A DNA stretch of 64,000 nt from SFTJ01 sp051871515 (GTDB lineage Bacteria; Bacteroidota; Bacteroidia; Bacteroidales; Muribaculaceae): assembly GCA_051871515.1 (NCBI GenBank), contig JBJECY010000121.1, forward strand, positions 21,013-85,012, read 5' to 3'. A program made the position numbers and the translations under genes. Under the pieces are notes generated by a model. It saw only the letters and a program-made list of their open reading frames with translations, did no database searches and was not told the DNA's origin. Below, in pieces: positions 1-9,698 of the stretch (its first letter is position 1; each line of letters opens with the position of its first letter).

Positions 1-756
1 TTCATGCAGAAAGCTGCTTTCTTCAAGCAGATGAAGCAGGAGATGGCATCGAACCTTGAAAAGAAAATTGCGCTTTGCGAGAAGGCTGAGGCTCTGAAAG
101 ACTCTACCGACTGGAAGCATACAGCCGATGCACTGGTTGAATTGCAGAAGGAATGGAAAACCATTGGTCCGGTGGTGAAAAAGCAAAGTGATGCCGTGTG
201 GAAACGCTTTGTTGGCGCATGCGACTATTTCTTTGAACAGAAAAACAAACTCAAAGTTAACATACACCAAGAGGAACGTGCTAATCTCAAATTGAAGAAG
301 GCTGTGATTGCTGCCATCAACGAGCAACTTGAAAATCCCGATGAAGAGGCTGCTATCGCCGAGATTCGTCAACTCATGAAGAAGTGGCAAGAGATTGGTC
401 ATGTGCCGTTCAAAGAGAAAGACAAGGTTTATGCCGAGTATAAAGCCGCTATCGATGCTGCTTATGAGAAACTCGATATGAAGGCAAGCCGTGCTAATAT
501 GGCAAACTTTGAGAAGGCCATCAGCGGTATGGGCGACAGTGATAAGGTTTATCGTGAGCGTGAACGCTTGGTTCGCACTTATGAGCAAAGTGTGGCTCAG
601 CTCAAGACTTATGAGAACAACTTGGGCTTCTTCACTGCTCAAAGCAAAACCGGCAATTCAATGCTCAAAGAGATGGAGCGCCGCATTGCTAAAATCAAGG
701 AAGACATTGCCACTCTTGAGCAAAAGATTAAGATGATTGACGAGAAACTGGGATGA
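1..756 (+). CDS. DUF349 domain protein (5' end outside window)
   Basis: The reading frame is open from the first base, so the true start lies upstream and only the C-terminal 250 or so residues are visible. The protein is charged, helical and coiled-coil-like. It shows DUF349-type repeats with the pattern W-x2-IG-x-V then FF or AY, for example around W51 (EWKTIGPVV) and W128 (KWQEIGHVPF). DUF349 proteins of Bacteroidota are typically about 600 residues and their function is not established. A strong terminator follows the stop codon, so the gene ends its transcript. The family call is confident; the function is unknown. Confidence 0.8.
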   Translation, partial: FMQKAAFFKQMKQEMASNLEKKIALCEKAEALKDSTDWKHTADALVELQKEWKTIGPVVKKQSDAVWKRFVGACDYFFEQKNKLKVNIHQEERANLKLKKAVIAAINEQLENPDEEAAIAEIRQLMKKWQEIGHVPFKEKDKVYAEYKAAIDAAYEKLDMKASRANMANFEKAISGMGDSDKVYRERERLVRTYEQSVAQLKTYENNLGFFTAQSKTGNSMLKEMERRIAKIKEDIATLEQKIKMIDEKLG

Positions 757-790
757 TTTAAATCATTGCAGTAATAAATATCAATTTGAT

Positions 791-855
791 GGGTGACTCA
801 CCCTGTTGGCACATTCACATGGATAGCCGGCAAGAGGTGAGTCACTCATTTTTTT
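791..855 (+). terminator. Rho-independent terminator after the DUF349 gene
   Basis: The arm starting GGTGACTCACC (from 792) pairs with GGTGAGTCAC (ending about 846), extended inward by TTGGC/GCCGGCAA, and is followed by a run of seven T at 849-855. Confidence 0.8.
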
Positions 856-899
856 GTATATATAAGGTGGAGTTAACAACCAGTGTTTTTGAATTATTT

Positions 900-943
900 A
901 AAAAAAGTGCGGGAGGCTCCGATTGCTCGGTCTGCCCCCCGCA
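900..943 (-). terminator. Terminator for the GH92-galM transcript
   Basis: TGCGGGAGGC (908-917) pairs with GCCCCCCGCA (934-943) with one mismatch. Read on the minus strand, the hairpin is followed by a T run (900-906). It lies about 210 bases past the epimerase stop codon. Nothing else is visible between 860 and 1153. Confidence 0.65.
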
Positions 944-1153
944 TATTAAAATTGTGCGTTGCAATGATAAAGAAAACACTTTGATGTGTTTAGTATGTGG
1001 AGTGGTTCTTTGTTGATGATTTGATTACTCCATAGCAACATAATGCGCCTTTTATGCTTTGCAGCCTGTTCAGGGTCAGCTGTTTATGCTCTTTTGTTGG
1101 TTCGACGCCACCGCCGGGCGTGTTTTGCAACGCCCACGGTGTTTGTTATGCAA

Positions 1154-2299
1154 TCAATCTTGCGAAGATTCGGTAGTGAATTTGTAGATAACGTGGCTGA
1201 AATAGCGTTCGCCGGGCTGTAACAGCACCGATGGCCATTGTGGCTTGTTGGGGCTGTCGGGGTAATGCTGTGTTTCAAGGCAAACCGATGCGCGGCGAGG
1301 ATAAACAATGCCATGTTTGCCGGTTACTTCGCCATTGAGGAAGTTGCCGGTGTACACTTGTATTCCCGGCTCGTTGGTATAGACCTCAACGGCTATGCCA
1401 GTTGACGGACAAACGAGCTTGGCAGCGAGTTCTTCGATGTTTCCTTTTGTGTCGAGCACCCAGTTGTGGTCATATCCATGGCCGTTTTTCAGCTGCGTGA
1501 AGTCGGCTTCGATGTCTTGTGCAATGGGCTTAGCTTTAGTGAAGTCCATAGGAGTGCCTTCAACCGGCAGAATCTCACCTGTGGTCATGAACGTGCTGTC
1601 GCAGGGAGTGAAGTGCGAGGCATTGATATAGAGCAGATGGTTGGTTGCCAATGTGCTTGCATCGCCGCTCAGGTTGAAATAGGTGTGATTGGTCATGTTG
1701 ATGATGGTCTTGGCATCGGTGGTGGCGCTGTATTGAATGTCAATGGCGTTGTCATTGGTGAGCGTATAAACCACCTTCGTGGTGACGTTGCCGGGGAAAT
1801 TGGCATCGCCGTCGGGCGAGAACAGTGTCATTGTCAGAGAGTTGGCAGTGCTTTCTTGCACGGTATAGGTCTTGTATTGCCATCCGTTAGGTCCGCCATG
1901 CAGGCAATGCCCGTAATTGTTTTGAGGCAGCTGTATCTGTTTGCCGTCAATGATTATGCGGCCTTGGTTGATGCGGTTGGCATAGCGCCCGATTGATGCG
2001 CCGAAGTCCGATTTCACGTTGCGATAGTCGTTGATGTTGTCAAACCCCAGCACCACATCGTGCATCACGCCAGCGGTGTCGGGTGCCATCACTGACACTA
2101 TGCGCGCACCGAAGTTGGTGATGCACACTTCCATTCCGGCATCGTTGGTGAGCACATAGAGGGCGGTGCTGTCGCCTTGTTGGGTTGAAGAAATGAAGTC
2201 TTTAGGGTCAAGACCCGATTCTGTGAGACGGTCTTCGGCAGCAGTGCATGCTGTGAGCAGCAGTGTAGCCAACACAAAAGTAAAACTTAGGGTTTTCAT
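1154..2299 (-). CDS. galM: Aldose 1-epimerase lipoprotein (mutarotase)
   Basis: 381 residues. The N-terminus is a lipoprotein signal (TLLLTAC, lipid Cys at 18), so the enzyme is probably membrane-anchored in the periplasm. Family motifs include an NFGARIVSV strand, GRYANRI, a central NMTNHTYFNL with the catalytic-type His, and NEPGIQVYTGNF near the C-terminus. Mutarotases interconvert alpha and beta anomers of aldoses such as galactose or glucose. The gene lies 84 bases downstream of a GH92 glycosidase on the same strand, so the two probably form a transcript in which sugars released from glycans are equilibrated for uptake. The exact sugar is not shown by the sequence. Confidence 0.93.
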   Translation of the reverse strand: MKTLSFTFVLATLLLTACTAAEDRLTESGLDPKDFISSTQQGDSTALYVLTNDAGMEVCITNFGARIVSVMAPDTAGVMHDVVLGFDNINDYRNVKSDFGASIGRYANRINQGRIIIDGKQIQLPQNNYGHCLHGGPNGWQYKTYTVQESTANSLTMTLFSPDGDANFPGNVTTKVVYTLTNDNAIDIQYSATTDAKTIINMTNHTYFNLSGDASTLATNHLLYINASHFTPCDSTFMTTGEILPVEGTPMDFTKAKPIAQDIEADFTQLKNGHGYDHNWVLDTKGNIEELAAKLVCPSTGIAVEVYTNEPGIQVYTGNFLNGEVTGKHGIVYPRRASVCLETQHYPDSPNKPQWPSVLLQPGERYFSHVIYKFTTESSQD

Positions 2300-2383
2300 A
2301 CAGAATGATTTTTTTGATTTTTTGTAGCTATTGTTTTTGTGAGTTATTTGCTTGGTGATGAATATTGACGTGGGTGCATTTGT

Positions 2384-5300
2384 TTAGTCCACTCCCCATT
2401 GCTTGTTGGGCGTGCTGCCCATTTCAAGCAAGAGTGTGCCTCCGTTCAGCAGTTGGCTCGCAGGGAACTTAAACGAGTTGAGCGGCTCGCCGTTGAGCGT
2501 GGCTGACTGAATGTAGATGTTCTTGCGCGACACGTTGTTGGCCTTGATAACAAACTTCTTGCCTCGGCCGTATTGGTTGCCAAGGTCAATTTCTATTTGT
2601 TTGAAAAGTGGGCTGGTGATTTCGTAGCAAGGGTTAGCGTTGCAACCGCCGTCGGTTTGGAAAAGCCCAATGGCAGCCATCACAAACCATGCGCTCATTT
2701 GCCCTTGGTCCTCGTCGCCAAGATAGGCGTTAGCCACCTCAAAGCCGTAGTAGCGGTCAATGATTGAGCGGCTCCAGCGTTGAGTTTGCCACGGTTGACC
2801 TGCCCAGTTGAAGAGGAACGCAAAGTGCATTGACTGTTGGTTGCCTTGCACCACGGGGTAATCCCAATATTGGTCGCCGGGAGCGTTATATCGCCACGGT
2901 TCGCTTGCCTCAAAGCCCCATGTGAGGCGGTCGATGAAGCGGTCTTTGCCAATGGCGTTGATGAGAGCCGGCACATCTTGCGGAACAAAGAATGTGAGCT
3001 GCCATGCATTGCCCTCAACATAGTGATGGTTGGCGCCTGATTTGAATGGGTCGAAGTCGGCTTGCCACTCGCCGTTGCTGTTGCGCAAGTGGGCATATCC
3101 GTTTTGAGGGTTGATGGCGTTTTTCCACCATGTGCCGCGATTGGCAAAGGTGTTATAGACCTCAGTATTGTTGAGCGACTTGGCAAGCTGCGACACAGTC
3201 CAATCGTCGAATGAATATTCAAGCGAGTTTGAGAAACGGCCTTCGTCGGCAGGCACATAATGGTGCTTTAGGTAGGTGACAAGGTCGCGGTTTCCGGCAA
3301 AGCCTCCTGCCACATGGGTTGCCGGGGTGGTTTGCATCTTCACGCATGCTTGCAGCATACGGTTGGCATCGTAGTTGCGTATGCCCATCTGATAGGCACT
3401 CACCAGCAGCGGAATCTCGTGCTCGGCAACCATCACGGGTATGTATTGCATGCCGGCAGGCCCTTTGGCGAGCCATTGGTGTGCATCGTACATGGCGAGT
3501 TGCGAGCGCACCCATCTCTCCGACCATTCGGGAGCGATGAGGTTCCATAGCTGATTCAGATTCCAGAAAGTGTTCCAGAAGGCATCGCAACCAAGAGCGG
3601 CATCGTTGGTGCTCTCCAAGCGGCGTATTTGCCCCGAGGCATCTCTCCAACGGGCATCAACGTCGCTGAAGGTGTTGCGACAGAAAGCGCGATACATATT
3701 GGTGTAGAAACGCGTTTTCTCGCGACGGTCGTTGCTGGTGATGGTGGCGCGTGAGAGCAAGTTGTCCCATGTGCTGCGGTTGTAGTTGACAACGGCATCA
3801 AAGTCCCATCCAAAAGGATTGGCAATCTCTTGCGCAAGGTTGCGCGACGCACCGTCAATATCGACGTAAGAAATTGCCGAGCGAACCATCACTTGGTTGC
3901 CGTCGGTGGTGCTAAACTCGGCATAACAGCCAAAGTCTTGCGGATTGGTTGCGGTTTTTGCGTTGGCTTGCCACAACTCGTTGTTGCACCATCCGCCAAA
4001 TCGCTTTATGTCTTTGTTAAATTCAATCACAAAGTGCAGGGTGTATTTTTGGTCGGCATCGGTTGACCACACTTCTTTTGAAATCTGCTTGCAATATCCC
4101 TCAATGCGTCGAGGCCCGGTTTGTCGCAGCGAGCCTTTGATGATTTGGTAGGAGTATTCGCACGGAATCATGAGGTCAATCATCACTCGGGCATCTTTGT
4201 CGCTTGGGAATGTGTAGCGTTGCAATGCGCATCGGGTGGTGGCGGTGAGCTCGGCGGTGATGTCGTAGTCAGTGAGTTGCACTTTGTAGTATCCGGCTTC
4301 AGCAACCTCTGATTGCTTGTCGATGGCTGAGCGATAGCCTTGGCTGTTGGCAAGCGATGATTGGTCGCCGATGCGGGTTCGCAGAGTGCCGTTGACAGGC
4401 ATTATTCCAAGTCCGCCCATAGTCCACTCGTGAACGTGGCTAAATGTGCCTATGCTTTCAAACGAAGGCTGATAGCCGGCTTGCCAACCTGCGTTCTGAT
4501 TGTCGGGGCTAAGCTTCACCATGCTGAAAGGCATCCACGGACCCGGTGCAATCATCCATCGCGAGTGGGCGGTGCCTATGCGCGTATCAATGTAGGATGC
4601 CGGTGTGGCGACGGGCTGTTTTGAACGAGTGATAAATCCTTGAGCCTGCACTTTACCGTCGATGCTCACGGTGTAGGTGCTTTGGGTGGGGCGGTTAACG
4701 GTGGGCATGGGTGCTTCAAACACATATCTGCCACATTCAAGTTTCTGTTTTAGTATTGATTTGCCGTCGAGCTTCACTTCCAAGAGAGGCTCTCCGCTCA
4801 GGTGTTCCACGTCAACCAGCAGCGGCTGAGCCTGCGGATTCGGTGTGGTGTAGTTGGCAGGAGTGACATTGCGTAGAAAAGCGCTTTTGCAAGCAGGAGC
4901 CAGTTGGGCATCGTCGGGGGCAACGAGGCGCACATCGTCAAATACCACCCACGAGCCTTCAAGCACGGCAATGCTGATGGTGTTGCCCACCTTGCGCATA
5001 CTGGTGGCGTCAAGCGGAATGTTTATGCTGTATGGCTTGGCTTGGCTCACGTCGCCGGTGGCAGCCATGCCGCTGCCTTTTGGCAAAGCATATTTCCAGT
5101 CTTTTCCGTTGACGCTCACTTTAAGCAGCGTTGGGTGTTGATTGTTCACGTCGAGCAGGTCAACAATGAGCGAATAATTGCCAGTGCCCGGTTGGCTCAG
5201 CGAGAACATCACGTTGAGCACATGGGTGCGCAGTCCGGCAGTGCCGCTGGTGCCGCCCCAAGTGTCGTATGGTCCGGGTAAAATATATGGGAAATGGGTT

Positions 5301-5500
5301 GATGCCTGATTGATACCAATGATGAAACTTTTGTCCTCCCAGCCAAAGTCGTGTCCAAGAAAGTCGGCGTATTTATTGGGGGCAAGGGCAAGTTCGTTGC
5401 AGCTGCCGTCGGGGGCACCTATTTGCCACAGGGTCTTGGTTGCGCCCAGACTGAGTGTGTGCAGTAGCAGCAATGCTGATAAAATGAGTTTAGTTTTCAT
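2384..5500 (-). CDS. GH92 family glycosidase, probable alpha-mannosidase
   Basis: 1038 residues with a cleavable signal peptide (hydrophobic LILSALLLLHTLSLG) and no lipobox. Residues from about 25 to 300 look like accessory beta-sandwich domains, resembling those of rhamnogalacturonan lyases. The GH92 region starts near 300 with YIDTRIGTA and APGPWMPFSMVKLSPDN. It continues with FSHVHEWTMGG and ends with the typical GDEDQGQMSAWFV and YEITSPLF blocks. GH92 enzymes are calcium-dependent exo-alpha-mannosidases that trim host or yeast N-glycans. Usual GH92 proteins are about 750 residues; the extra length is the N-terminal module. It has its own promoter and probably heads an operon with the epimerase. 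Family confident, linkage specificity unknown. Confidence 0.9.
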   Translation of the reverse strand: MKTKLILSALLLLHTLSLGATKTLWQIGAPDGSCNELALAPNKYADFLGHDFGWEDKSFIIGINQASTHFPYILPGPYDTWGGTSGTAGLRTHVLNVMFSLSQPGTGNYSLIVDLLDVNNQHPTLLKVSVNGKDWKYALPKGSGMAATGDVSQAKPYSINIPLDATSMRKVGNTISIAVLEGSWVVFDDVRLVAPDDAQLAPACKSAFLRNVTPANYTTPNPQAQPLLVDVEHLSGEPLLEVKLDGKSILKQKLECGRYVFEAPMPTVNRPTQSTYTVSIDGKVQAQGFITRSKQPVATPASYIDTRIGTAHSRWMIAPGPWMPFSMVKLSPDNQNAGWQAGYQPSFESIGTFSHVHEWTMGGLGIMPVNGTLRTRIGDQSSLANSQGYRSAIDKQSEVAEAGYYKVQLTDYDITAELTATTRCALQRYTFPSDKDARVMIDLMIPCEYSYQIIKGSLRQTGPRRIEGYCKQISKEVWSTDADQKYTLHFVIEFNKDIKRFGGWCNNELWQANAKTATNPQDFGCYAEFSTTDGNQVMVRSAISYVDIDGASRNLAQEIANPFGWDFDAVVNYNRSTWDNLLSRATITSNDRREKTRFYTNMYRAFCRNTFSDVDARWRDASGQIRRLESTNDAALGCDAFWNTFWNLNQLWNLIAPEWSERWVRSQLAMYDAHQWLAKGPAGMQYIPVMVAEHEIPLLVSAYQMGIRNYDANRMLQACVKMQTTPATHVAGGFAGNRDLVTYLKHHYVPADEGRFSNSLEYSFDDWTVSQLAKSLNNTEVYNTFANRGTWWKNAINPQNGYAHLRNSNGEWQADFDPFKSGANHHYVEGNAWQLTFFVPQDVPALINAIGKDRFIDRLTWGFEASEPWRYNAPGDQYWDYPVVQGNQQSMHFAFLFNWAGQPWQTQRWSRSIIDRYYGFEVANAYLGDEDQGQMSAWFVMAAIGLFQTDGGCNANPCYEITSPLFKQIEIDLGNQYGRGKKFVIKANNVSRKNIYIQSATLNGEPLNSFKFPASQLLNGGTLLLEMGSTPNKQWGVD

Positions 5501-5611
5501 TGTAGGTTTTTGTTGTTAAAGCGTATGCAAAATGGCATTATTGAGTTTATGAGTTTTTTCAGAACAGATGTTGCCGTGAGCCTTATGGCGCGGTGGCGTT
5601 TTCGCTCTAAA

Positions 5612-5642
5612 CAAAGATAGCAACTTTAGGCGGAATGTGCAA
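5612..5642 (-). promoter_or_regulatory. Promoter of the GH92-galM operon
   Basis: On the minus strand, TTG (5640-5642) lies 20 bases upstream of TATCTTTG (5612-5619), matching the Bacteroidota consensus TTG-N19-21-TAnnTTTG. The 5' leader to the start codon is about 105 bases. Confidence 0.7.
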
Positions 5643-5670
5643 TAATTGCAAATGATAGTTTTCCTTGTGC

Positions 5671-5720
5671 AAAAAAAGAATAATGCTCACCCGGGCAGAG
5701 CCATAAAGGGGTGAGCATTA
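5671..5720 (-). terminator. Terminator after the FKBP lipoprotein gene
   Basis: A perfect 12-base inverted repeat (TAATGCTCACCC at 5681-5692 with its complement at 5709-5720) is followed on the minus strand by TTC and a run of seven T (5671-5677). Confidence 0.85.
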
Positions 5721-5786
5721 TCAGAGTGTTATTGCTTGTGCAATCACATTATGTTTTTGATTACACTGTGAAAACAAAAGCGTTGT

Positions 5787-6338
5787 TTATTTTGCTTCGT
5801 ATTTGTAGATGTCGGTGAGCTTGAGTTGGAACACCAAAAGCGTGTAGGGCGGAATCTTGCTTCCATAACCGCCTTCGCCATAAGCCACATTGTAAGGGAT
5901 TATGACTTTCACCGAGTCGCCAACGTGCATGTTCATGAGCGCGATGCTCCAGCCAGAGATTACGCTGTTGACGCCAAAGCGAGCTACGCTGTCGGCAGGG
6001 CTGGTGCTGGTGTAAGATGAATCGAATGGCTCATCGTTATAGAAACGGCCATGATATTTCACATCGACAGTTGAGGTGTAGAGAGGCACCAGGTTGTCGG
6101 CATATTTGTCGCGGTCGTTGTAGAAGTGCATATACACAATTGAGTTCCTGTCGAAGCTGGCGGGTACTGCCTCATAGAAAGGCTTGCCGTTTTCGTCGGT
6201 TTTTTTGAGTTCCTGGTTGAGCCAGTCGTTTTGCTCGTTGCGCCAGTCTTCATATTCTTCCCATGTGGTCTCGTCGAAGCATGATGTCAAACCAATGCTT
6301 AACAGCATGACCATATACAAATAAGCGAATTTTCTCAT
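5787..6338 (-). CDS. FKBP-type peptidyl-prolyl isomerase lipoprotein
   Basis: 183 residues. A lipoprotein signal ends in IGLTSC (Cys 20), which predicts membrane anchoring. An acidic, tryptophan-rich spacer follows, then a C-terminal FKBP domain with YHGRF, GWSIALMNMHVGDSVKVIIP, YGEGGYGSKIPPYTLLVFQL. These are the usual FKBP strands and the active-site loop (V-I-P, A-Y-G, I-P-P-x-x-x-L-x-F). Such proteins assist folding of secreted and outer-membrane proteins. It lies 61 bases downstream of glyQS on the same strand and ends at a strong terminator, so it is probably the distal gene of that transcript. Confidence 0.9.
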   Translation of the reverse strand: MRKFAYLYMVMLLSIGLTSCFDETTWEEYEDWRNEQNDWLNQELKKTDENGKPFYEAVPASFDRNSIVYMHFYNDRDKYADNLVPLYTSTVDVKYHGRFYNDEPFDSSYTSTSPADSVARFGVNSVISGWSIALMNMHVGDSVKVIIPYNVAYGEGGYGSKIPPYTLLVFQLKLTDIYKYEAK

Positions 6339-6399
6339 ATTTCAGTTTGAAGTGGTGTTCAAAAGTGTGGGTTTAAGTTATGCGCTTGCAGGTGAGTTA

Positions 6400-7950
6400 T
6401 CACAGCAGTTTTTTAAGCAGTTGCTTGAAGCTTACTTCGCTCTCTATGATGGCTGGCAACTCATCAATTGCCACGCGCTCTTGCTGCATGGTGTCGCGGT
6501 GACGAATGGTCACTGTGCCATCTTCAAGTGTTTGATGGTCAACGGTGATGCAGAACGGAGTGCCCACGGCATCTTGGCGGCGATAACGCTTGCCAATTGA
6601 GTCTTTCTCGTCGTATTGGCAGGTGTAGTCATATTTGAGCATGTTGATGATTTCACGAGCCTTCTCGGGCAGACCGTCTTTGCGCACAAGAGGCATCACG
6701 CAGGCTTTCACCGGAGCCAAAGCCTTTGGCAAGTGCAGCACCACGCGGGTCTCGCCGTTCTCAAGAGCTTCTTCTTCATAAGAAGAACAAAGTATTGAGA
6801 GGAACATGCGGTCAACGCCAATTGATGTCTCAATCACATAAGGAGTGTATGATTGGTTGAGTTCGGGGTCGAAGTATTGAATCTTTTTGCCTGAGTATTT
6901 CTCGTGTTGCGAGAGGTCGAAGTTGGTGCGAGAGTGTATGCCCTCAACTTCCTTGAAGCCAAACGGCATGCGGAATTCAATGTCGGTGGCTGCATTGGCA
7001 TAGTGAGCCAGCTTGTCGTGGTCGTGGAAGCGGTATTTGTCATCGCCCATGCCCAAAGCCTTGTGCCATTTGAGGCGTGTTTGTTTCCAAGTGTCGAACC
7101 ATTTAAGTTCTTCGCCCGGGCGAACAAAGAATTGCATTTCCATTTGCTCAAATTCGCGCATGCGGAAGATGAATTGGCGAGCCACAATCTCGTTGCGGAA
7201 TGCTTTACCAATTTGTGCAATACCAAATGGGATGCGCATGCGGCCGGTTTTTTGCACGTTCAAAAAGTTCACAAAGATGCCTTGTGCTGTTTCGGGGCGC
7301 AGATACACAGCCATTGAGCCGTCGGCGGTGCTGCCCATCTCGGTCTTGAACATGAGGTTGAATTGGCGCACGTCGGTCCAGTTTTTTGTGCCTGAGATGG
7401 GGCAAACAATGCCGTAGTCAAGAATTATTTGCTTGAGGTCGGCAAGGTCGTTGGCCTCCATAGCTGCTTTGAAGCGAGCGTGCAGCTCGTCGCGCTTAGC
7501 GGCATGTTCAAGCACGCGAGGATTGGTTGAGCGGAAGAGGTCGGCATCAAACGATTCGCCAAAACGCTTGGCGGCTTTTGCCACTTCTTTCTCAATCTTA
7601 TCGTCGAATTTTGCTATCTCGTCTTCGATGAGCACGTCGGCACGATAGCGCTTTTTTGAGTCGCGGTTGTCAATCAATGGGTCGTTGAATGCGTCAACGT
7701 GGCCCGATGCTTTCCAAATTGTTGGGTGCATGAATATTGCAGAGTCAATACCCACAATGTTCTCGTGGAGCAGAGTCATTGACTCCCACCAGTAGCGCTT
7801 TATGTTGTTCTTGAGTTCAACGCCGTTTTGACCGTAGTCATACACGGCACCCAATCCGTCGTATATTTCGCTTGAAGGGAACACAAAACCATATTCCTTT
7901 GCATGTGAAACAATCTTTTTAAGAGTTTCTTCTTGTTTAACTTGTGCCAT
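6400..7950 (-). CDS. glyQS: Glycine--tRNA ligase (class II, dimeric type)
   Basis: 516 residues, the usual length of the alpha2-type glycyl-tRNA synthetase. It charges tRNA-Gly in the cytoplasm. The N-terminal block GLGAVYDYGQNGVELKNNIK is diagnostic. Class II motif 2 is seen as FRNEIVARQFIFRMREFEQME, and motif 3 as YVIETSIGVDRMFLS. The C-terminal anticodon-binding domain begins near PKALAPVKACVMPLV. The gene has its own promoter, with a short GC-rich hairpin in the 5' leader (7990-8007), and is followed by the FKBP lipoprotein gene. Confidence 0.97.
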   Translation of the reverse strand: MAQVKQEETLKKIVSHAKEYGFVFPSSEIYDGLGAVYDYGQNGVELKNNIKRYWWESMTLLHENIVGIDSAIFMHPTIWKASGHVDAFNDPLIDNRDSKKRYRADVLIEDEIAKFDDKIEKEVAKAAKRFGESFDADLFRSTNPRVLEHAAKRDELHARFKAAMEANDLADLKQIILDYGIVCPISGTKNWTDVRQFNLMFKTEMGSTADGSMAVYLRPETAQGIFVNFLNVQKTGRMRIPFGIAQIGKAFRNEIVARQFIFRMREFEQMEMQFFVRPGEELKWFDTWKQTRLKWHKALGMGDDKYRFHDHDKLAHYANAATDIEFRMPFGFKEVEGIHSRTNFDLSQHEKYSGKKIQYFDPELNQSYTPYVIETSIGVDRMFLSILCSSYEEEALENGETRVVLHLPKALAPVKACVMPLVRKDGLPEKAREIINMLKYDYTCQYDEKDSIGKRYRRQDAVGTPFCITVDHQTLEDGTVTIRHRDTMQQERVAIDELPAIIESEVSFKQLLKKLL

Positions 7951-8022
7951 AATCTCTTTTTTGTTGAAAATAAAATTTCGTGAGAAGGCTCAATTAGCTG
8001 AGCCGCTGTTTTTTTACGGGTG

Positions 8023-8053
8023 CAAAGTAAATGAAAATGTGTGATAGTGGCAA
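8023..8053 (-). promoter_or_regulatory. Promoter of glyQS
   Basis: TTG (8051-8053) and TTACTTTG (8023-8030) are separated by 20 bases on the minus strand. The -7 element has one mismatch to TAnnTTTG. The leader between this and the start carries the hairpin GGCTCA/TGAGCC at 7990-8007. Confidence 0.5.
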
Positions 8054-8252
8054 GAATTTTAACAAACATTCTATGTAGATGTTGCCGCAAGTGCTTCAAA
8101 ATGCCGATGTTGTGGCGCTGTTGACGTTTGTTTTAGCCTTGATGTGCCCATTTTTGCTCGGTTTAGCAAGCCCGCTCCGGAGGGTGCCGTTTTTTTTGAC
8201 AAAAGATGATTTGGAACAAAAAAGCTTTGGCGAAATAGTTTTGCCTACGGCT

Positions 8253-9029
8253 CTACTCTTGCAATGCTTTGAAAAGTTTGTTGAGCGCCTCGTTGGCATT
8301 GCCGCTCTCGTTGAGCAGGGTCACAAACTTTGAGCCTATGATGGCACCTGCGGCATTCTCTTGTGCAGAAGTGAGGGTTTGCTTGTTTGAAATGCCAAAA
8401 CCAATCATGCGCGGATTGCGCAATTGCATTGAATTGATGCGGCGAAAATATTCTTGCTTAGCCTCGTTGAAGCTCTTTTGTGCGCCAGTGATGGCTGCCG
8501 ATGACACCATGTAAATGAATCCGTTGGTGTGCTCGTCGATGAAGCGTATGCGCTCCTCGCTTGTTTCAGGGGTGATGAGCATGATGATGCGCAAGTCATA
8601 TTTATCGGCTATGGGCTTCACCGTTTTCATGTAATCGTTGAATGGCAGGTCGGGGATTATTGCGCCCGATACGCCCGATTCCACGCATTGTTGACAGAAT
8701 GATTCAATGCCGAAGTGTAAGATGGGGTTGAGGTAGCCCATCAGCAGCAGCGGTATGTTCACCTCGTCTTTTATGGCTTTTAACTGGCTGAAAAGCAGGC
8801 GCAGCGTCATGCCGTTGCGGAGTGCTCGGGTGGCGGCATCTTGTATCACTGGTCCGTCGGCCATAGGGTCGCTGAAGGGGATGCCCACTTCAATCATGTC
8901 AATGCCTCGTTGTTGCATTGTTTTAATCACTTCGCCAGTGCTTTCAAGCGTTGGGCAACCGGCACAGAAATAGAGCGAGAGCAGTTTTTTCTCGCCACGT
9001 TGGCTGAATAATTGGTTTATCTTGTTCAT
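8253..9029 (-). CDS. trpA: Tryptophan synthase alpha subunit
   Basis: 258 residues. It cleaves indole-3-glycerol phosphate to indole and glyceraldehyde 3-phosphate, and indole is passed to TrpB. Visible motifs are the catalytic region MIEVGIPFSDPMADGPVIQ (Glu then Asp), the loop IIPDLPFNDY, and the phosphate-binding end with GFGISNKQT and GAIIGSKFV. It is the last gene of the trp operon and overlaps trpF by four bases (ATGA), which implies translational coupling. About 220 bases with no gene and no convincing terminator separate it from the glyQS promoter. Confidence 0.97.
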   Translation of the reverse strand: MNKINQLFSQRGEKKLLSLYFCAGCPTLESTGEVIKTMQQRGIDMIEVGIPFSDPMADGPVIQDAATRALRNGMTLRLLFSQLKAIKDEVNIPLLLMGYLNPILHFGIESFCQQCVESGVSGAIIPDLPFNDYMKTVKPIADKYDLRIIMLITPETSEERIRFIDEHTNGFIYMVSSAAITGAQKSFNEAKQEYFRRINSMQLRNPRMIGFGISNKQTLTSAQENAAGAIIGSKFVTLLNESGNANEALNKLFKALQE

Positions 9030-9673
9030 ATTGATGGATTCATTGTTTCGTTGATGTTTTTTATGAATTTTCTCACTGCTTCGGCGTCTTTTATTCCCGG
9101 TGAGTTTTCAAATTTTGAGTTGATGTCAACGCCGTAAAAGAGAGGGTGGTTGATGCCGGATAGAGCCGAAACGTCTTCTGCCCCAATTCCGCCGCTGACG
9201 AGGAATGGCTTGCTGCCGTTATACTCGTTTATCCATTGCCACTGGAACTTTTTACCGCTTCCGCCTTTCTCAGCGCATTTTGTATCAAAGAGAAAAAAGT
9301 CAACTGCCTCGTCATATTCTTTGCATAGCTTGAAATCGTTGGGGGCACCTATGCTGATTGCCTTGATGATACCTACATTTTTTTGCAAGGAGTTCACCAA
9401 TGAGTTGCGCAGATTGTTGATGAACGAGGGCTGCTCTTGCCCGTGAAGCTGAATGAGGTCGAGGTTATAATCGGCTACTTTGGCTAAGATGTTTTGTTGC
9501 GTTTCATCAACAAACACACCCACTCGCGTGATGCCTGCAAACGATGGCTTTGTTGAAACGTAGCGAGGCGAGTGTTGCCAGAAAATCATGCCTATCCAGT
9601 TGGCACCGGCATCAATCACTTGCTTAATGTTTGTTTCGTCGCGAAGGCCGCAAACTTTCACTATCATAGTCAA
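9026..9673 (-). CDS. trpF: Phosphoribosylanthranilate isomerase
   Basis: 215 residues, normal for the family. It performs the Amadori rearrangement of phosphoribosylanthranilate to CdRP. The catalytic Cys is in VKVCGLRD near the N-terminus and the catalytic-type Asp in GVFVDE. IQLHGQE and FLVSGGIGAEDV are the phosphate-binding strands. It lies 25 bases after trpC and overlaps trpA by four bases. Confidence 0.96.
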   Translation of the reverse strand: MTMIVKVCGLRDETNIKQVIDAGANWIGMIFWQHSPRYVSTKPSFAGITRVGVFVDETQQNILAKVADYNLDLIQLHGQEQPSFINNLRNSLVNSLQKNVGIIKAISIGAPNDFKLCKEYDEAVDFFLFDTKCAEKGGSGKKFQWQWINEYNGSKPFLVSGGIGAEDVSALSGINHPLFYGVDINSKFENSPGIKDAEAVRKFIKNINETMNPSI

Positions 9674-9698
9674 TGTTGTGTGAGGTTATGCTATATTT

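Noticed and set aside
786..1016. 76-codon open frame after the DUF349 gene
   Set aside because: It runs through two terminator hairpins and has no recognisable composition or start context.
1466..1996. 176-codon frame antisense to the aldose epimerase
   Set aside because: Shadow of a well-supported gene; no motif.
7951..8022. T-box-like element upstream of glyQS
   Set aside because: Only one short hairpin is present, with no T-box sequence, and the element type is not expected in this phylum.
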